Assembly (NCBI RefSeq): GCF_004798865.1
Contig: NW_025336087.1
Coordinates: 10,638,263-10,702,262, forward strand
Reading direction: 5' to 3'
Length of the DNA: 64,000 nt
From: Varanus komodoensis
Taxonomy: Eukaryota; Chordata; Lepidosauria; Squamata; Varanidae
Part shown: one piece after another, positions 46,921-60,381 of the stretch
How positions within the stretch are numbered: position 1 is the first letter of the stretch
Layout of the letters: each line of letters starts with the position of its first letter
Translations under genes and position numbers: made by a program
The notes under the pieces: generated by a model
Told to the model about the DNA's origin: nothing
Seen by the model: only the letters and a program-made list of their open reading frames with translations
The model's database searches: none

Positions 46921-47077
46921 GGAACAACCCATCTACAGCACCCGAGCTCATGTCTTCCAGATTGACCCTAACACAAAGAAGAACTGGGTTCCCACCAGCA
47001 AGCATGCTGTTACCGTGTCCTACTTTTATGACAGCACAAGAAATGTCTATAGGATAATTAGCTTGGATGGCTCAAAG
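46921..47077 (+). CDS. HOMER1: HOMER1 exon 2: EVH1 domain, first half
   Basis: Encodes Homer1 residues 2-54, from Gly2 (split codon) to the GSK before the donor GTAAGT. Homer1 is a postsynaptic density scaffold. Its EVH1 (WH1) domain binds proline-rich PPXXF-type motifs in group I mGluRs, IP3 receptors, ryanodine receptors and Shank. The exon carries the first EVH1 strands, including the conserved NW at residues 23-24; Trp24 is a ligand-contact residue known from Homer EVH1 studies. The exon is 157 bp, the acceptor is CCCTTCAG and the exon ends in phase 0. Residue 7 is Tyr, where I remember Phe in mammalian Homer1. The match is otherwise essentially exact over 53 residues, so identity is near certain. 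Confidence 0.98.
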
Positions 47078-50000
47078 GTAAGTTGTTTGTTTAGTGCATG
47101 TAAGCTTTTATAAATGCATTGAAATCTAAGCACAAATGCCTTAATTTTGTTTTCTTTCTAACACAAGTCAGAGTTTTCAGTTGAAATAGGATACAAAATG
47201 AAGTAAAAAAACCTTGGAACTTTGTACACAAGATAATACTGGATGTGTACTGGCAGATGTTCAGGGATTGTTTGATTCATTTGATTTAAATTGAATTTAC
47301 TATGAATTCACTGTGAGGTAGGGCAGAAGTTAAAATATATGCTGCTTAGTGTGTGTGTGCACATGTGTGTATGCAGTGATAGGTGTGTGTATGTGTTGGT
47401 CATAACATTTAATAGAAAATTAACAGGGTAATCATTCTGCAATTTTAAAAAATCTGGATATATTTTTCTGTAATGTTTTATAGACAAATAGCATATTTTC
47501 AGTATTGTAAATGATTAGTGTATTTCCAGTTCATACAACATTATCACTGAGGAATGTTTTATTGATTGCATTTGATAACTTGTACAGTCCATAACACATC
47601 ACTTTGTAAAACATTAAACTGTAAGAAAGTTGAGCAGATGTGCGGTCTTTAAGTGTTAACAACCATTTAAAAAGAAACAGTTTTACCATTTAAAACATAT
47701 ATTTTAAAGTCTTAGAAGTGGAGCTTGAACAAATTTTTGATTGTTTTCAGTATGACTATGAACAGAACAGACTTCCAGGGTTGGATGGAGAGGGGATTCT
47801 AAGCTGCTAGTAGGGAGGGAATCTCTTGAATAAGAAAAGGACAGGATTGCATGACACAACAAGCTATGATGATTTCTTACACAGGTTAGCCTGTCATGTC
47901 ATCTGAATTCTGTCATGGTATGTCATGATTGGTATGTTTGTTCTTATCATGGTTTCTAAAAACCAATGATCTGTTAAATGGTTTCCAAGCTTTACCATGG
48001 TTTCTCTGATCATCTGAACCCAACATTATAGTTTCTGCAGTGCCACCACAGAGTCTCCTGGGAAGGGTGACAGCTGCTGCAGGAGCTTCTCCAGTCATCC
48101 AATGTGGGGTGGAATTTCAGGCATGCTGGCTGATGGGATACATGCCACCAGTATGTCACCAGTGGGAAGACTAAGTGAGGAAGTTGAAAACCATGTTAGC
48201 ATACAAACCATTTAACCATATATCAGGTATATTCAGGCAAAAAACCATGCACTGTGGCCACCACACAGTTATTGACATGCAAACCTAGCCAAGCTGTTTG
48301 GACAACCTGATGCATTTGTAGACATGTATGATCTTCCTGAGCACTTTGGATGGCGCATTATGAGGTGAAATAGCAATGTTATTTATCCACTAACACATTG
48401 TCCTTCCTTCTGAAATATTCTTGAAATCCTCACTTTCTGTCAAATAGTAAATTGTATCTAGCTGCTTATGCAAGCTGGTTCATTGAGCAATTTAGTTCAT
48501 ATTCTCCAAATTCATTCATTTCTACCTAAAGTGAAGAATCTTGTAGATAGACTGCAGCTTCAAAACATTATTTTTGTATACGGCACTCAATTATTTGGTG
48601 TAATGTAAGCAAAACAGAAAGTCCTGCTACAAGGAGTTCATAATCTATGTGTTGACAGTGAGAGAAACAGCATAGAAAGAACTGAGGAAGGGGTAATAAG
48701 AGATCAAATTGGGGGCATACCTGAATATTCAGAAGAGGGTTGAAGGGGACATAAAGACATCTGCAATGTTTGCCCTGGTGTATAAAGAGGTTGCTTGTTA
48801 AAATCCTTATTTATTAAATGGCTTACAGTAAAGAAGCATCTGTAGGGCAGGGGCTTTTTACAGATGTGCTGCTTATCCGCTGCTTAGAAAATTGAGCTTC
48901 CTGCCTCTCATTGTTATGGGAAGCTTGTATTCTTGCAGTGTATCAGTCACCTAATACATGGAAAAGACTAATTGATGCCAATATGCAAAGCAGATACTGA
49001 TGCTGCATGATTTAATTCAAGTACTGAAAGATCAAACAATTTCTCCATTGAAGCCTGTTGGTAAGGCACAAAGCAGGCTTCTGAGGTTATTGATCCTGCC
49101 ACCCAATTTCATTCATGCTGTAGTGCATTTTTGCAGATATCAGAAAAAACATGTGGAGTTTCATGTGAGAATTGGATTATACAATTATCTAGCACCACCA
49201 ACTGGATGACTTAAATGTAGAAAGCTGAAGTATTCCTTCTTTCATTTTTCAATAATTATATGATAGCAATGGCTCATTTGAACTAATTACAGCAGTGGTC
49301 CATGCCAGAAATACAGGAAGATCTGTAAAACATTTAATTAGGATTCCAGGGGCTTCAGTACCATTTATGCTTTTTGAAAACCCATTCCCTGGAATGTGCT
49401 GCAATTTTAGGTACAAAGCTTTGAACAAGTATTTCTTTCTCCAGTGCTGCTGAGTAGTTGATTTCAGGCTCTCATAGTAAGTCTCAGTTTCTAATCCTGG
49501 AGAAGATGACCTTTGAATTCAGAAATTGTTCTGGCTATAGGCACCAAGCTCTCATTGCCTTGAATTAAATTCAAAGTTAATTATTTGTTTAAAATTAGGC
49601 TGCTTTTATTTCTGAGCAGTGGTTTACTTGAATAAAGTATACACACCACATTCTTTCAAGCACCTGAAAAACACAAGATATAATTTATGGCACACATTAA
49701 TTAAGTAGCCTTTGTTTAGTTAGATTTCTGGAATAAATTAAACATGACACATTATTCGTGGAGTATACTTTTACAAATTACTGAGTCAAGATATTAGTGG
49801 TACCTTGTACTCCCAAATCTGGTAATGTTCCAAGACTGCTCCACAGTTTCATTTAAACAGTTGCATGTACTGTGCTTACAAACTCCATGTTTTGCAGGAG
49901 ATCTGCGATTGGAACTTCTTACACCCCTTCATTTTAAAACAGTTGTAAAATTATGCTAAATCTGATTGTACCTCTTTCCTTATTTTAGATCACACATCAC

Positions 50001-52986
50001 TATCCAAAGGTGCTAACCTCACAGAGGGGAAATGGTTGTAACTCCTAGCCATGGGGTTAGCAGCAACATTGGGTGGAGGGATCCAGACTGGGAAAGAATG
50101 AAAAAGAGACTTGCTGAGTGCCACATCTTTAATAGCATTTGTTTTTCTGTAGTTGCTCTAGAGGAGGAGTATATAACCTCAGGCTTGGGCCAAATCTCAC
50201 CCTCTGAGGTTTCTCTAAAGGCCATTCCCTTTCTCTCAACCAAGATCCAGGACCCCCCTCCTTTCTTAAAAGTTGAATGCTTCTCCTAAGGTGTAGTTAC
50301 TGGTGCTACTTGCTTTAAAGCACAAATGGGCAAGAATTTTGACCCCTGCCCACCAATGGAAATAGAATTTGATTCAAAGTGAAGGCATAGTATTGAGAAA
50401 TCCAACTTTTTTGTATAATATGCTATTTTGTCCTTATTGTATATTTTGTTGAGGTTTCTACATTGATATAGCATGTTTCAAAGCCTCCACTAGTGGTATC
50501 CTTTGGTGTATAAAAGCAGAGGAAATGACTCTACCCTTACCAGTTCCTGCCTGTCTTTATCATTGCACATGTTGCTTCAGTCTTGTGTTTCCTATAAGGA
50601 GTTGACAGTTGCTGGTGGGAAGCACAATATTTCTCTTCACCTGTTCAGTTTCCTAAAACTAGTTTAGGTTGCAATCCTGTACCCAATTACCTAGGAGTCA
50701 AAGTTAATGGGACTTACTTTGAGTAGCTATGTGTAGGATTTAACTGTTAATGATCCATGGAGCAGATGTGTTCCTAGGGGTTAGTTTGCTGTGAGATAGA
50801 GGAATCTGATGGTTTTATTAAATGGATACAAAATCCTTCAAAAGGATTGGGGTCTAATGGGTGGAAGCAGTTAGATTTTCTAAGCTGAATTTTGATGTTG
50901 TGGTGATGGAGTTTCTCTTGGCAGTTGCCATTTTGATGTTAATTTGAGCAGGAGGCAAATTTGCACCCTCACTTTTTCCTTTGAGTGGTCTAATACACTT
51001 CTGTGTCAAATCATCATTTGCCAGTGTGTTTGCCATAGTTTGATCAGTGTATTATGGCCATAATGGAGTTCAGCATTTTTTGCTGTCTAAACATGCATAG
51101 GATTGGGCTTTAAATTCTTTAACGTCTTTAAATTTTTATCTCCAATTGCTGCTCAGAGAGAGTAATTGGATTTCCTTCTTCACCCTGAAAAAAGCTGTCT
51201 GAGGTCCTCTTTTTGTTAGGTTTTTTCCAGGGAAAAATGAATAAGGACCTCAGAGCTTCCTAGTCTGAAACTTCCAAAAAGTTTTCAGAAGTATTACAGT
51301 AATCCAAATGGAATCAGGCTTATCAGAACTATAATCAGGCTATCTTTGTCTGCAAAGTTGGTGTGCTGCTGATGTAACTGCAGACCATGATTTGGTGGCA
51401 GTTGAGGACTGAGTCATATTTTAAAACCCACCAAAAACATAGCTTGGTGTAGTGTATGACCTAAGCCACCCTGGAACAAAAAGTTTTGTGAGAGAGTTGC
51501 ATTATGATCTCAACCAAAACAGACTCCCAACCTCTGGGCTACACTGCCACAGAGTCTTTTATTATAACTGGGTGGTTCAGGAAACCAAGACAGCATATAA
51601 TGAGTAGAGATTATTTTAACCCATGGATAGCCCAGTTTACATTTTGCAGCACTTTCTAGTTACTGCCTTTTAGCCTTCTGATTGTACCATGAACCCATCT
51701 ATTTTGTAGCCTGAAACTAAGCAGTCAGAGGAAAGCTGAAGTTCTTTAGTTGAAATCTAATGCATTTATAGTTTTAGAAATAACATAGGGACTTGTTTTT
51801 CAATGTTTTTAAAAAATCAGCTTACACTATGAATTTACAAAGTAGAGTTAAACCAGAAGTGAGGACTTTCAGGTCTAAATTGGGTGAAGGGTCAAAACTG
51901 GGGAATGACCCGGGGGGAATTCACAATATTTAGGGGTCCTTACCATTCATGACAAAAGTGGCTTTTTAACTTGATTTTTATTGTTGCTGCAAGGGTAGAG
52001 TTTTTTGTTCTGTTTTGTTTGCTTTTAATCTGGAATTCGTTAGAATGCTGCTATATGGAACATTCTAGGGGTGACCAGGATAAGTTAAATTTTATCTTAA
52101 ATGTTTGTTAATACATTTATTAAGTTAGTATGAAATAGAGGAACTACCTTAAAGGAAGTGTTGAAACATAAAAGCCTTGCCTGATAAAACAAAAGGCCTA
52201 TCTGGTACAGCATCCTGTTTCACATAATAGGCATTCAGGTCACATCATCAGAATTCTGTTCTTTTAGACATTATTGCCCATTGGTGGGCATAAAGTTGAC
52301 CTCCAGATGTTTTGGACTTCAGCTCGCTACTAAAATTCCTAACTATTACTTGCTGGCACGGCATTCTACAAGCTGAAATCCAAACTATATTTGTGGATTT
52401 ACCATCTTCCCATCAGTTAGTTGTCCATGGGATCATACGTTTACAAGAGTAAGAGGGTCTGAGTCCCCTGCTGACTGCATTCTTCTGTTCACATGTTGGG
52501 TAAATGTCTGTAATGTGCATAGGCTCCCACTGGTTCACACAGTGTTTTTAATCACAGGGAAAACTGACATGTGTTAGACATTCTGCTGGTACATTGATAG
52601 TAGAAGGGGTTAGATACAATCACGCTTTTTTGCTTTTCACCTGATGACAGTGGATAATATTATCAAATAAATAATAGTTATTGAATAAGGATTATGGAGA
52701 TGTAATATGAAATACATGTTGCTTACAGGTGCCTGTCATACAGTTTTTCTAGTGACGAGTAGTGGATTTTCATAGCTGGCAACTCATATTTTAATTTGCT
52801 ACTGTAGCATATTCTCTATGTGCATTTTGCCACAGTTACAAAACTGTGGTTCTGAATTTAGAAAAGTGATCATTGCATTTATTTCCTCACACATATACCT
52901 GCACCCAACAATAATAAAACAGTGTTCCTAGGGTAGCTTTATGACTAGGTTTTACTTAGTTTAATTAATACCTTTTTTTTGTACAG
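47078..52986 (+). other. HOMER1: HOMER1 intron 2
   Basis: A 5.9-kb intron with donor GTAAGT and acceptor TTTTTGTACAG. It is AT-rich, with a GT-rich patch at about 47350-47400, a diverged repeat with squamate LINE/SINE flavour near 48560-48720 and a palindromic MITE-like copy at about 52283-52395. Nothing in the remaining sequence looks like an exon. Confidence 0.9.
52283..52395. mobile_element. Palindromic MITE-like repeat, diverged
   Basis: TTGGTGGGCATAAAGTTGAC, CCAGATGTTTTGGACTTCAG and the pairing AGCTGAAATCCAAACTAT are a weaker copy of the repeat at 34196-34323. Confidence 0.5.
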
Positions 52987-53118
52987 GCAATAATAAATAG
53001 CACTATCACTCCCAACATGACATTCACAAAAACATCACAGAAGTTTGGTCAGTGGGCAGATAGCAGAGCAAATACAGTTTATGGCTTGGGATTTTCCTCG
53101 GAACACCATCTTTCAAAA
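52987..53118 (+). CDS. HOMER1: HOMER1 exon 3: EVH1 domain, second half
   Basis: Encodes residues 55-98 in 132 bp (44 codons, phase 0 at both ends), from AIINST to HHLSK, followed by the donor GTAAGT. It contains Phe74, Gly89 and Phe90, residues known to shape the peptide groove of the Homer EVH1 domain, and the highly conserved [19 protein letters not shown] block. The sequence agrees with mammalian Homer1 as I remember it at every residue. This exon completes most of the EVH1 fold begun in exon 2 and is shared by the long and the immediate-early isoforms. Confidence 0.98.
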
Positions 53119-56087
53119 GTAAGTAGCACTATACAATTGTTTGCTTAGTGTTGCCAAAGAATAGGACATGTTCATATAATGTGCAACATAAAACTGCGAG
53201 ATAGTGTGTTGTATGGTTGAGAAAATGCTGCCCCAAGTCTTCCTGAGGAAACATAGAGGATACCCCTGTATTTCTCCAGTTCATATCAGTAAAAGTAAAT
53301 TAATATGTACAAAATTTAACTTTGAGAAAAATAGCTTAACATAAACATCAGCCTATTCTTTTTCATCAGCTTTTCAAAGAAAAGCATCTTTCTCTTTTGA
53401 TTGTGAGCTCTTTTCTAAAGGCTACAATAGATTTTAATCAAATCTAAATAGTTAAAATAGCTAAAACCACTAACCATTTGTCAGTAATACCCTGGCTGCC
53501 AAAACCAAATCAAGTCAAATTGTTGAGTTCCTGTAGCTTCCTGAAACTTGTCTAGATTTGGATGTTGACTGTTTTTCCAGGGAATGACATTCCAAAGTTA
53601 TATGGCAACCAGTACCTGTGCCTTATTTTCATTTGCTGTTTTGTCTTGAGGGCTTTCTTATATAGTCTTAGATTACAGGACAAAAGAAAAATGAAGAAGG
53701 TGACTATGTGTGTGTTGGGGTGGACCTAATACAAGTTTCACAGGCCAGTGATTGGTTTTCTTGGATTAACCAGGTCATTGGGCCTGAAGACTGTAATATC
53801 TTCAGCCTTGTCTGGATTTTGTTTCATTTGGTTCATTCGCATCCAGTCACTGATCATGGCTAAAAAAGACCAAAACCGGAGGCTGGATAAAGAGGCAAGA
53901 CTGAGCTATAGTGTATCACGACACTGAAATTACTATCCACCAGCTCTCCATGTAACTTTGTTCAGTGTTCATAAGTACTTCTAAACATCTGTAGCTCTCA
54001 AATAAAAAGCTCTTCCCTGCTAAAAATCACACTCAAACAGTCTGATGAATAACTTCCAGGTTCTTTCCTTTGGATGAAAAGAGTATTTGAATCCTGTGAG
54101 GGCCACTGTAGCAGGGATGAAATTCCAGCTGTTTTTGCTGCAAGAGAAATTTGCTCGTGGACACTTAGTAAATTAGGGTTTAACACCATGGTTCATTCTG
54201 CAATAGTTCTGTAGTTTAACCCACCTCAGACACTCCCTTAATTTGGTGAGATGACTTGTCTAACCCATTATTGACTTACTGTTTATTCTTATAGACAGCA
54301 GCTCAAGGGTCTTGGGCAGTCTTTTCCTTCTCCTACTAATGATACTCTTAAAGGGAGATACTAGGCTTGAACTTGGGCTCCTCTATATGCAAAGCCAAGT
54401 TTTACCACTGACGTCCAGTCCTTCTCATCTAAAACTGTATGGTCTCTGTGCAGGAAGAGTGGGTTTCTACATAAAGCCTGCATATGCTACATATCTTTTG
54501 CAGGGTGGTGGACCATATTTTGTCTGCCAGTTGCCTAAAACATTGCTAACAAATCTTTTTGATCCAACTGACAAAAGTAAGCAAGAACTACTCAAACGCT
54601 GACTCCAGTTATGTGAATGGGAACTATCTGAAACTGAAGACCAGGGCCAGAAAATAGAAACTTCACAATGCACCTTAGAGCAGCACTAGGAAAAGATTTG
54701 AGAATAAGATTCTTAAAACCTTTGATAGGTTATACTGTTCTAATATTTTAAAGATGTTTGTAAAATGACACCAAAATGTGGTCTGTATTGAATGCAGTGT
54801 TACATATGGATAAACAACTGAAAACTGGAAGGATGGCCTAGGAAACACTGACTTTCTCATACATGCTCTGTTATAACATGTACCCATTCTAGAGAAAGCT
54901 ATAAAATCTGAGTTCTGAAGATCTGAGTTTCAAAGGGAATATTATGTTTGGAACTGTTTAAACTGCCTTTTTATTTAAATTGCCACAACAGATGGTTCTG
55001 TAGGGAAACACAAGCACTGAAGTAGTTAAAATGAAGCAAGTGGGAAAAGTAAATACAAACCAAGACTTGGACTGGGCAGCAAAGATGGTCTTGGGCAAAT
55101 CACAGAAGGATTTTTTTTAAAAAAATGTATTCTTCTCCCTCAGTATCCTCCACTGGATCCTAGGAATTCACCCTTTCCCCTCTGCTCACTATTATTCACC
55201 TTGTGAATAATGTGTGCAAATCAGAGACTGCAAGCAGGAACATAAACAGGAGTGACAGAATGTATGTACCAAACCCTGTGCATAACAGAATTATTTCTTA
55301 ATATGCAAAATGTTTGGTGCCAAAGTTTCCTTTCCTCCTAGAGAAGGAGGCTTTCTCAAATTCCAGAAAGAAAATCTGGATCAAATCTGGATCTCAAATT
55401 CTGGAAAGAAAATCTATATCGAATCTAAAGAATTTGAAGATAAAATGCTTTGATGTAAAAGGCCTTTTAAAGAAGGGCCTGTACAGGATCAGGAAAAACT
55501 TTTAAAGCAAAATATGTAGACGGTTAGCAAGATACATTCCGAAAATAATTAATACTGAGATACTGCAGAAAAATATATTAAATCAGTAAGGTACAAGTTC
55601 CCTTATCCAACTCTAGGCAGAAATGATCAGCCAATACCATAATTCAGTAGAAATCCAACTTGGATGCAGTTCAGAAAATCAGTAGTATTTAAGTGTGCCA
55701 GAAGCTACCAGGCTCCTGAGCAATTTTCCACTAACCAGAAAGGGACAGACAAGACTGCGTCTTTAGTACCTTAGGCTCTGGCTCTGTTTAACTAATATTC
55801 CTGAAATTGAGTCATGTAAATGAATATCTTGGCTAGTAAGTAGATAGAAAATATTACTATGAATACAGGCGAGCTTACTCTTCAGGCTCAGCCTAGCTTT
55901 CAAATACTAAACAGATCTGCTACAATTCATTTTGCAGACAGGTTGATTTTTCAACAGTTATCTCAGCTATTTGTTTCTGATTCTTTCTGAACCACTATTG
56001 CGGATAAGTATATCCAAGTACAAATGTTTCCTTTTTCCAGAACAAAAAAATGTGTAGAATGCATAATCACATAATCTTTGCCTTCAG
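53119..56087 (+). other. HOMER1: HOMER1 intron 3
   Basis: A 3.0-kb intron between GTAAGT and TGCCTTCAG. The part at about 53560-53960 resembles an antisense LINE relic also seen at 42.1 kb. A local near-duplication lies at about 55350-55420, where a CAAATTC..GAAAGAAAATCT phrase occurs twice. The rest shows nothing recognisable. Confidence 0.9.
53560..53960 (-). mobile_element. Old LINE relic, antisense, same family as 42.1 kb
   Basis: CAGCCTTGTCTGGATTTTGTTTC, TCGCATCCAGTCACTGATCATG and CTGAGCTATAGTGTATCACG parallel phrases in the 42119-42845 relic. It is strongly diverged. Confidence 0.35.
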
Positions 56088-56180
56088 TTTGCAGAAAAAT
56101 TTCAGGAATTTAAGGAAGCTGCACGACTAGCTAAGGAAAAATCCCAAGAAAAGATGGAATTAACAAGTACACCCTCACAG
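56088..56180 (+). CDS. HOMER1: HOMER1 exon 4: end of EVH1 and start of linker
   Basis: Encodes residues 99-129 in 93 bp (31 codons, phase 0). It begins FAEKFQEFKEAARLAKEKSQ, the C-terminal helix of the EVH1 domain that packs against the barrel, and ends ELTSTPSQ at the start of the linker. The donor is GTGCGT, a weaker match than those of exons 2 and 3; the acceptor is CTTTGCCTTCAG. The peptide equals the mammalian Homer1 sequence I remember. Confidence 0.98.
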
Positions 56181-57699
56181 GTGCGTTTTTTGTTTTTTGT
56201 TTTTTTCTCATCTCTGTTCAGATTGGATTCTGGATGCCATCAACTGCTTTAAAAATGTGGCTTGTTTTATTTATTATGTTTGGATGTTGGAAGCTCACAT
56301 GCATAGTTTCATGGAGATTGCTTCCATTCCTGTGCTTGCCATGTCCATTAAACACTGGGGAACGCTGTGGCTGTTTCTTCTCTAGGGTTTATGTGGGACT
56401 ATATATCCAGTTTAAACAACAGTAATCTCTCTTACATGAATAGGAGTAATCTAACCTATCTAATCTATGCATTTCAGTTTGGCTAATAGTGTGGGATAAA
56501 AGTCCCATAAATAAATAAGACTGTCAATGAAACATTGCTCTGGATCTTCACCTCTAACAGGAGTACTTCTATTCAAAATGTATCTAGGTAGCTCTCTCCT
56601 CTTCTAGCATACTGTAAGCTGTAAGTATATAAAGCAGGGTCTGTAAAGAACCAAGGAAGGTTGGCAGAAGCAGGCAGTGATTCTGGGACAATGACTAACT
56701 GGGGTGGTAGGTGAGAGGTTAGGAAAGAACATAGTGAGGATTTTAGGTGGGTGTGAGACATCAATCATAAGAGGGGCATCAACTTAGCAAAGCTGAGGAA
56801 CAGAGCAGTCCAAGTTCTTTGGCTGTGCTTAGGTACACAGGAAGATAGTTGGGTTTATTCTGTCCTAGCAGTTATTTCTGTGCCCTAGGGGTTTGTCAGG
56901 GAGGTTATGGGACAGCTCAGAGGGATCCCCAGGTAAGTTTGGGGAACAGGCAACTTTGCAAGCAAATATAGAGCCTTGCATATTGTATTTCTTATTTATT
57001 GCATTTTATATCACCCAGCAGTAGAGGCTTTCTACTCTATTTATAAAACTTAATCATAAGATTTTAAGAGTATAGAAATGAGGCATGAGGCAGTACAGAA
57101 ATGATGATGATATAACATCATAATGAAATGTGATACAACATCCTCAAGTTTAAAGTAGAATAAAACCAAAGTAAAAGAAAAATATTCCTGGAGGTATAGG
57201 TATGTGGCTACTTAAATAGGCAAGGGAAAGCAAGGAGGTCCTAAAGACCCCAGTGTGTTTCACCTAACAGTAACTTATGCCTTTTGCATTGGTTTCCACA
57301 CCTATAACTACTTATCTTTCTGCAGCTCCCATTCCTTTCCTCTTTTTTCTGTTCCTTGATCTGCCACTCCCTTCCTGCCTTTGCTTTTGTCTTCTTGGTG
57401 CTCCTTTTTATCTTTTCACTTCTTTTGTCATTCCCAATCTCTTGCTATCTTTCCTATTTCAGTTTTCCCTTCTCTACCTCCTCCTCCTTCCCAACCCTCC
57501 TCCTCTTCCTTGTTGCTCTACACATAGCCAAAAGCCAGGATACTCTTTTGGTCTTAATGGTCAAAAGGCAAATTGTGCTGTGAAGGAGCAGTTTTTCAGA
57601 CCAGTCTCCTCTGCTCTGTTTGGTCTCTGTTCCTTAGCCTCTCTACCATGAGCATATGCACACACAATTTTCCTTTGCTCTTCATTCTGAGAGCTTTTA

Positions 57700-58500
57700 T
57701 AGACTCATAGAATAGTGGACTTGGAAGCTAGTAAGGGGCCAGTAAAACTTTTGGGTCCAAACTCCCTGCTCTAGGTGTGGGACTCCCAAGTTTCTGTCTT
57801 CCAGGGTATTAGCTGTTATCACCCAATTTTGTATCATTTGAAAATCTGATAAACATTCCCTGTACCTCCTCATCCAAATTATTAATATGTTGAAGAGCAC
57901 TGGGCCCAGGACTGAACTCTATGGTACACCACTCATTATCTAATTTTAGTTTGAGAAGGTGCCATTGGTAAACACTTTTTGAGTCTGATTCTGTACCCAG
58001 CTGCGTACCTACCAGGTAGTTGTTCCATCTAGCCCACTTGTAGTTAGCCTGTTGGTCAGGCTATCATGGGGCATTTTGCCAAAAGCTTTTGATGAAGCCA
58101 TGATATATTACATCCACATCACAGTCTACCAGGCAGGTTACCCGATTTAAAAAATAGTCTGGCAGGATTTGTTCTTGAGAGATCCGTGCTGGCTTCTAGT
58201 GATCACTGTATTGTTTTCAAGGTGCTTGCAGATTGCTGCTTTATAATCGGCTCCAGAATTTTCCTAGGAATCAATGTCACACTCACATGTCTGTAGTTCC
58301 CAGGGCCCTCCCTTTTTCCCTTTCTTAAGATAGCAACAACATTAGCCCTTCTCCAGGCATAAGGCCCTTTACTATTCTCCATGACTTCTCAAATACAATA
58401 AACAGTAGCTCTGAGAGTTCTTCTGCCAGTTCCTTTATTGCTCAAAGATGCAGTTCACTGGGCCCTTTTAATTTACACACTGAGTATCTAGAGAACTTTC
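57700..58500 (-). mobile_element. CR1-like LINE relic, antisense
   Basis: Begins with AGACTCATAGAATAGTGGAC, the complement of a CR1 terminus, and continues with GAAGAGCACTGGGCCCAGGAC, CAAAAGCTTTTGATGAAGCC, GTGCTGGCTTCTAGTGATCACTG, CTCCAGAATTTTCCTAGG and GTCTGTAGTTCCCAGGGC. This series is familiar from long CR1 3' parts in reptiles and birds. It is about 0.8 kb, old and non-coding here. Confidence 0.7.
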
Positions 58501-60381
58501 TCGTGTATGGGTGGTGCTACATGATGATAGTTGCTCATTTCTGAACATTGGAAATACAGAGAATTATAAAAGTTATTCATAACCTTCTATATATTCCGGT
58601 TTCCCTTTCTTGTTAGGAGCAGGGAGATTTGCTTAGATTTTTGACACTTCTCAAGCAGCCTAGGGATTTATAGGATTGTGTAACTAGCTTACATCATCAT
58701 TTGAATTAAAGCTCAGGAACTGCTACAAGAATAATTTGGAATTTTTTTGGTCATATTTAAGGTAGCATGGATATTATTAAAAGTGTTTTCCCTGTTAAAG
58801 ATCTATGAAAGACAAATAAATATTCCACAAAGTTACTGCACAAGTCTAATCTGTTTTAATTAAATCTCTGTTCAGACATGGTGCCTGAATGCATGAAGAT
58901 ACAAAGTGTGTAGGTGACAGCAGCATATGCACCAGTTTCCAGTGTCTTTGTGCACACCAGCTCCACTGCCATCACACCATTTTTTTTTGCTTCAGGAAGA
59001 GGGTTTATAAGTGGGTTCCCCTGATTGTGTTAAAATCTCCATTTATACCTGAATGCACAAGGATTGAGAATGAAGGAGGTAGAGCCGGTATATGTGAGGA
59101 TACTGAGGCTAAGGATGGTATGTGTAGCCCTGGACATACACATTTCTTCTCTTCTCTCATTGAGACTGAATGCCTGAATAAGTCAAAACATTCCAGCAAA
59201 ATCTGAAAAAATGTTATCATTTTGATATCTGGATGTTTCAGGTATTTTAAGACTTTACAAGAGTTTTCAAAGTGGTTAAATGAAATGTGTGAGCAAAAGT
59301 GCCTAGGTTCACTACTCTCGGTAATCACATCATCCTCTACTCATGGAAAGAGACTTTTGTATCTATAGAGGCTGTCCAAGTGATTAAGAGTTCTGGGAGT
59401 GGTTCCTAATGAGGCAAATCCACATGCAAACCCTTCAATTAGAAAAACTGTATAACTCTGCCAGAAAATCAGGCCTAAGTCATGTGGATTGTGTACCGCA
59501 TCTCACCTTCTTTTCCATAAACAATAATAATCTGTTCACAAGTGTGAATGCAGGTCCATTCTGAATGATATTCAGGATTTTGATTGGATCTTATTTCTTA
59601 TGCATGGCCAACAAAATATTTCAGAATGCACGCAAAATGTTGATTTGCATGGTGACCAAATAATGCAGATGGGTTTACCCGTATTGGAACTCATAGTAGT
59701 GGATTTTCTGATATAATTATTTAAGATATTTATTAGATTCTTGCTGTTATTGATCTTTGTCTCTTACTGGTACATTAATTTAAATAGCCATTTGAAATTT
59801 TCCTATAAGCCTTCTGACATTGCCAGTTTAAGAATAATTGTTTGAAAGCTTAGGTTAAATACGCACAGTGGCTATTTCAAAATCATTAGTTTTCTTCTAA
59901 GCAGTTTGACTCAATCTGCATTGCAATATAAAGTTTACTTGCCTTCTGTGACCTGGTTTTCACATCATGGCTGCAAATCTTGGGTTATTTAACCCATGAT
60001 CTGTGGAGGCATGTGCTAGCTGTAAGTCATTTCCATTTTCTATAAATAACCTCTGATGGGACCAATCGTGTGTGAACCAAGACCACTGGGTCATTTAGGA
60101 GCCAAGCAACCCAGTGGTTAACCTTTGGCTTGTTGGGTTCATTGCTGGGTTGTTTAGTCCCTAGTCCCTCTAGTTCTTAGTTACAGGGGAAATACAGAAA
60201 ACAACCATTTAATAACTATCTCTTAGTAGTCAAACTATCTTAGATTACTAATAATGTAGTGTGATAAAAAGTTATGATACCTAATCATCGCTCTGTAGTA
60301 ATGGTTTCTTTCATCTAAATGGAACACAACAGATCACTTCCTCTTCTCCATATACTTGTACTTGGTTCAAGTAACTCCTTC

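Noticed and set aside
46814-47113. Continuous 99-residue frame around exon 2
   Set aside because: Only 46921-47077 is coding. The upstream and downstream parts are intron, shown by the CCCTTCAG acceptor, the GTAAGT donor and the known Homer1 exon limits.
57277-57651. Open frame of 124 residues with a hydrophobic Leu/Phe-rich look
   Set aside because: It lies in a long pyrimidine-rich tract in HOMER1 intron 4, where TTC/CTT/CTC runs give Phe and Leu by composition. No start context, domain or splice signals.
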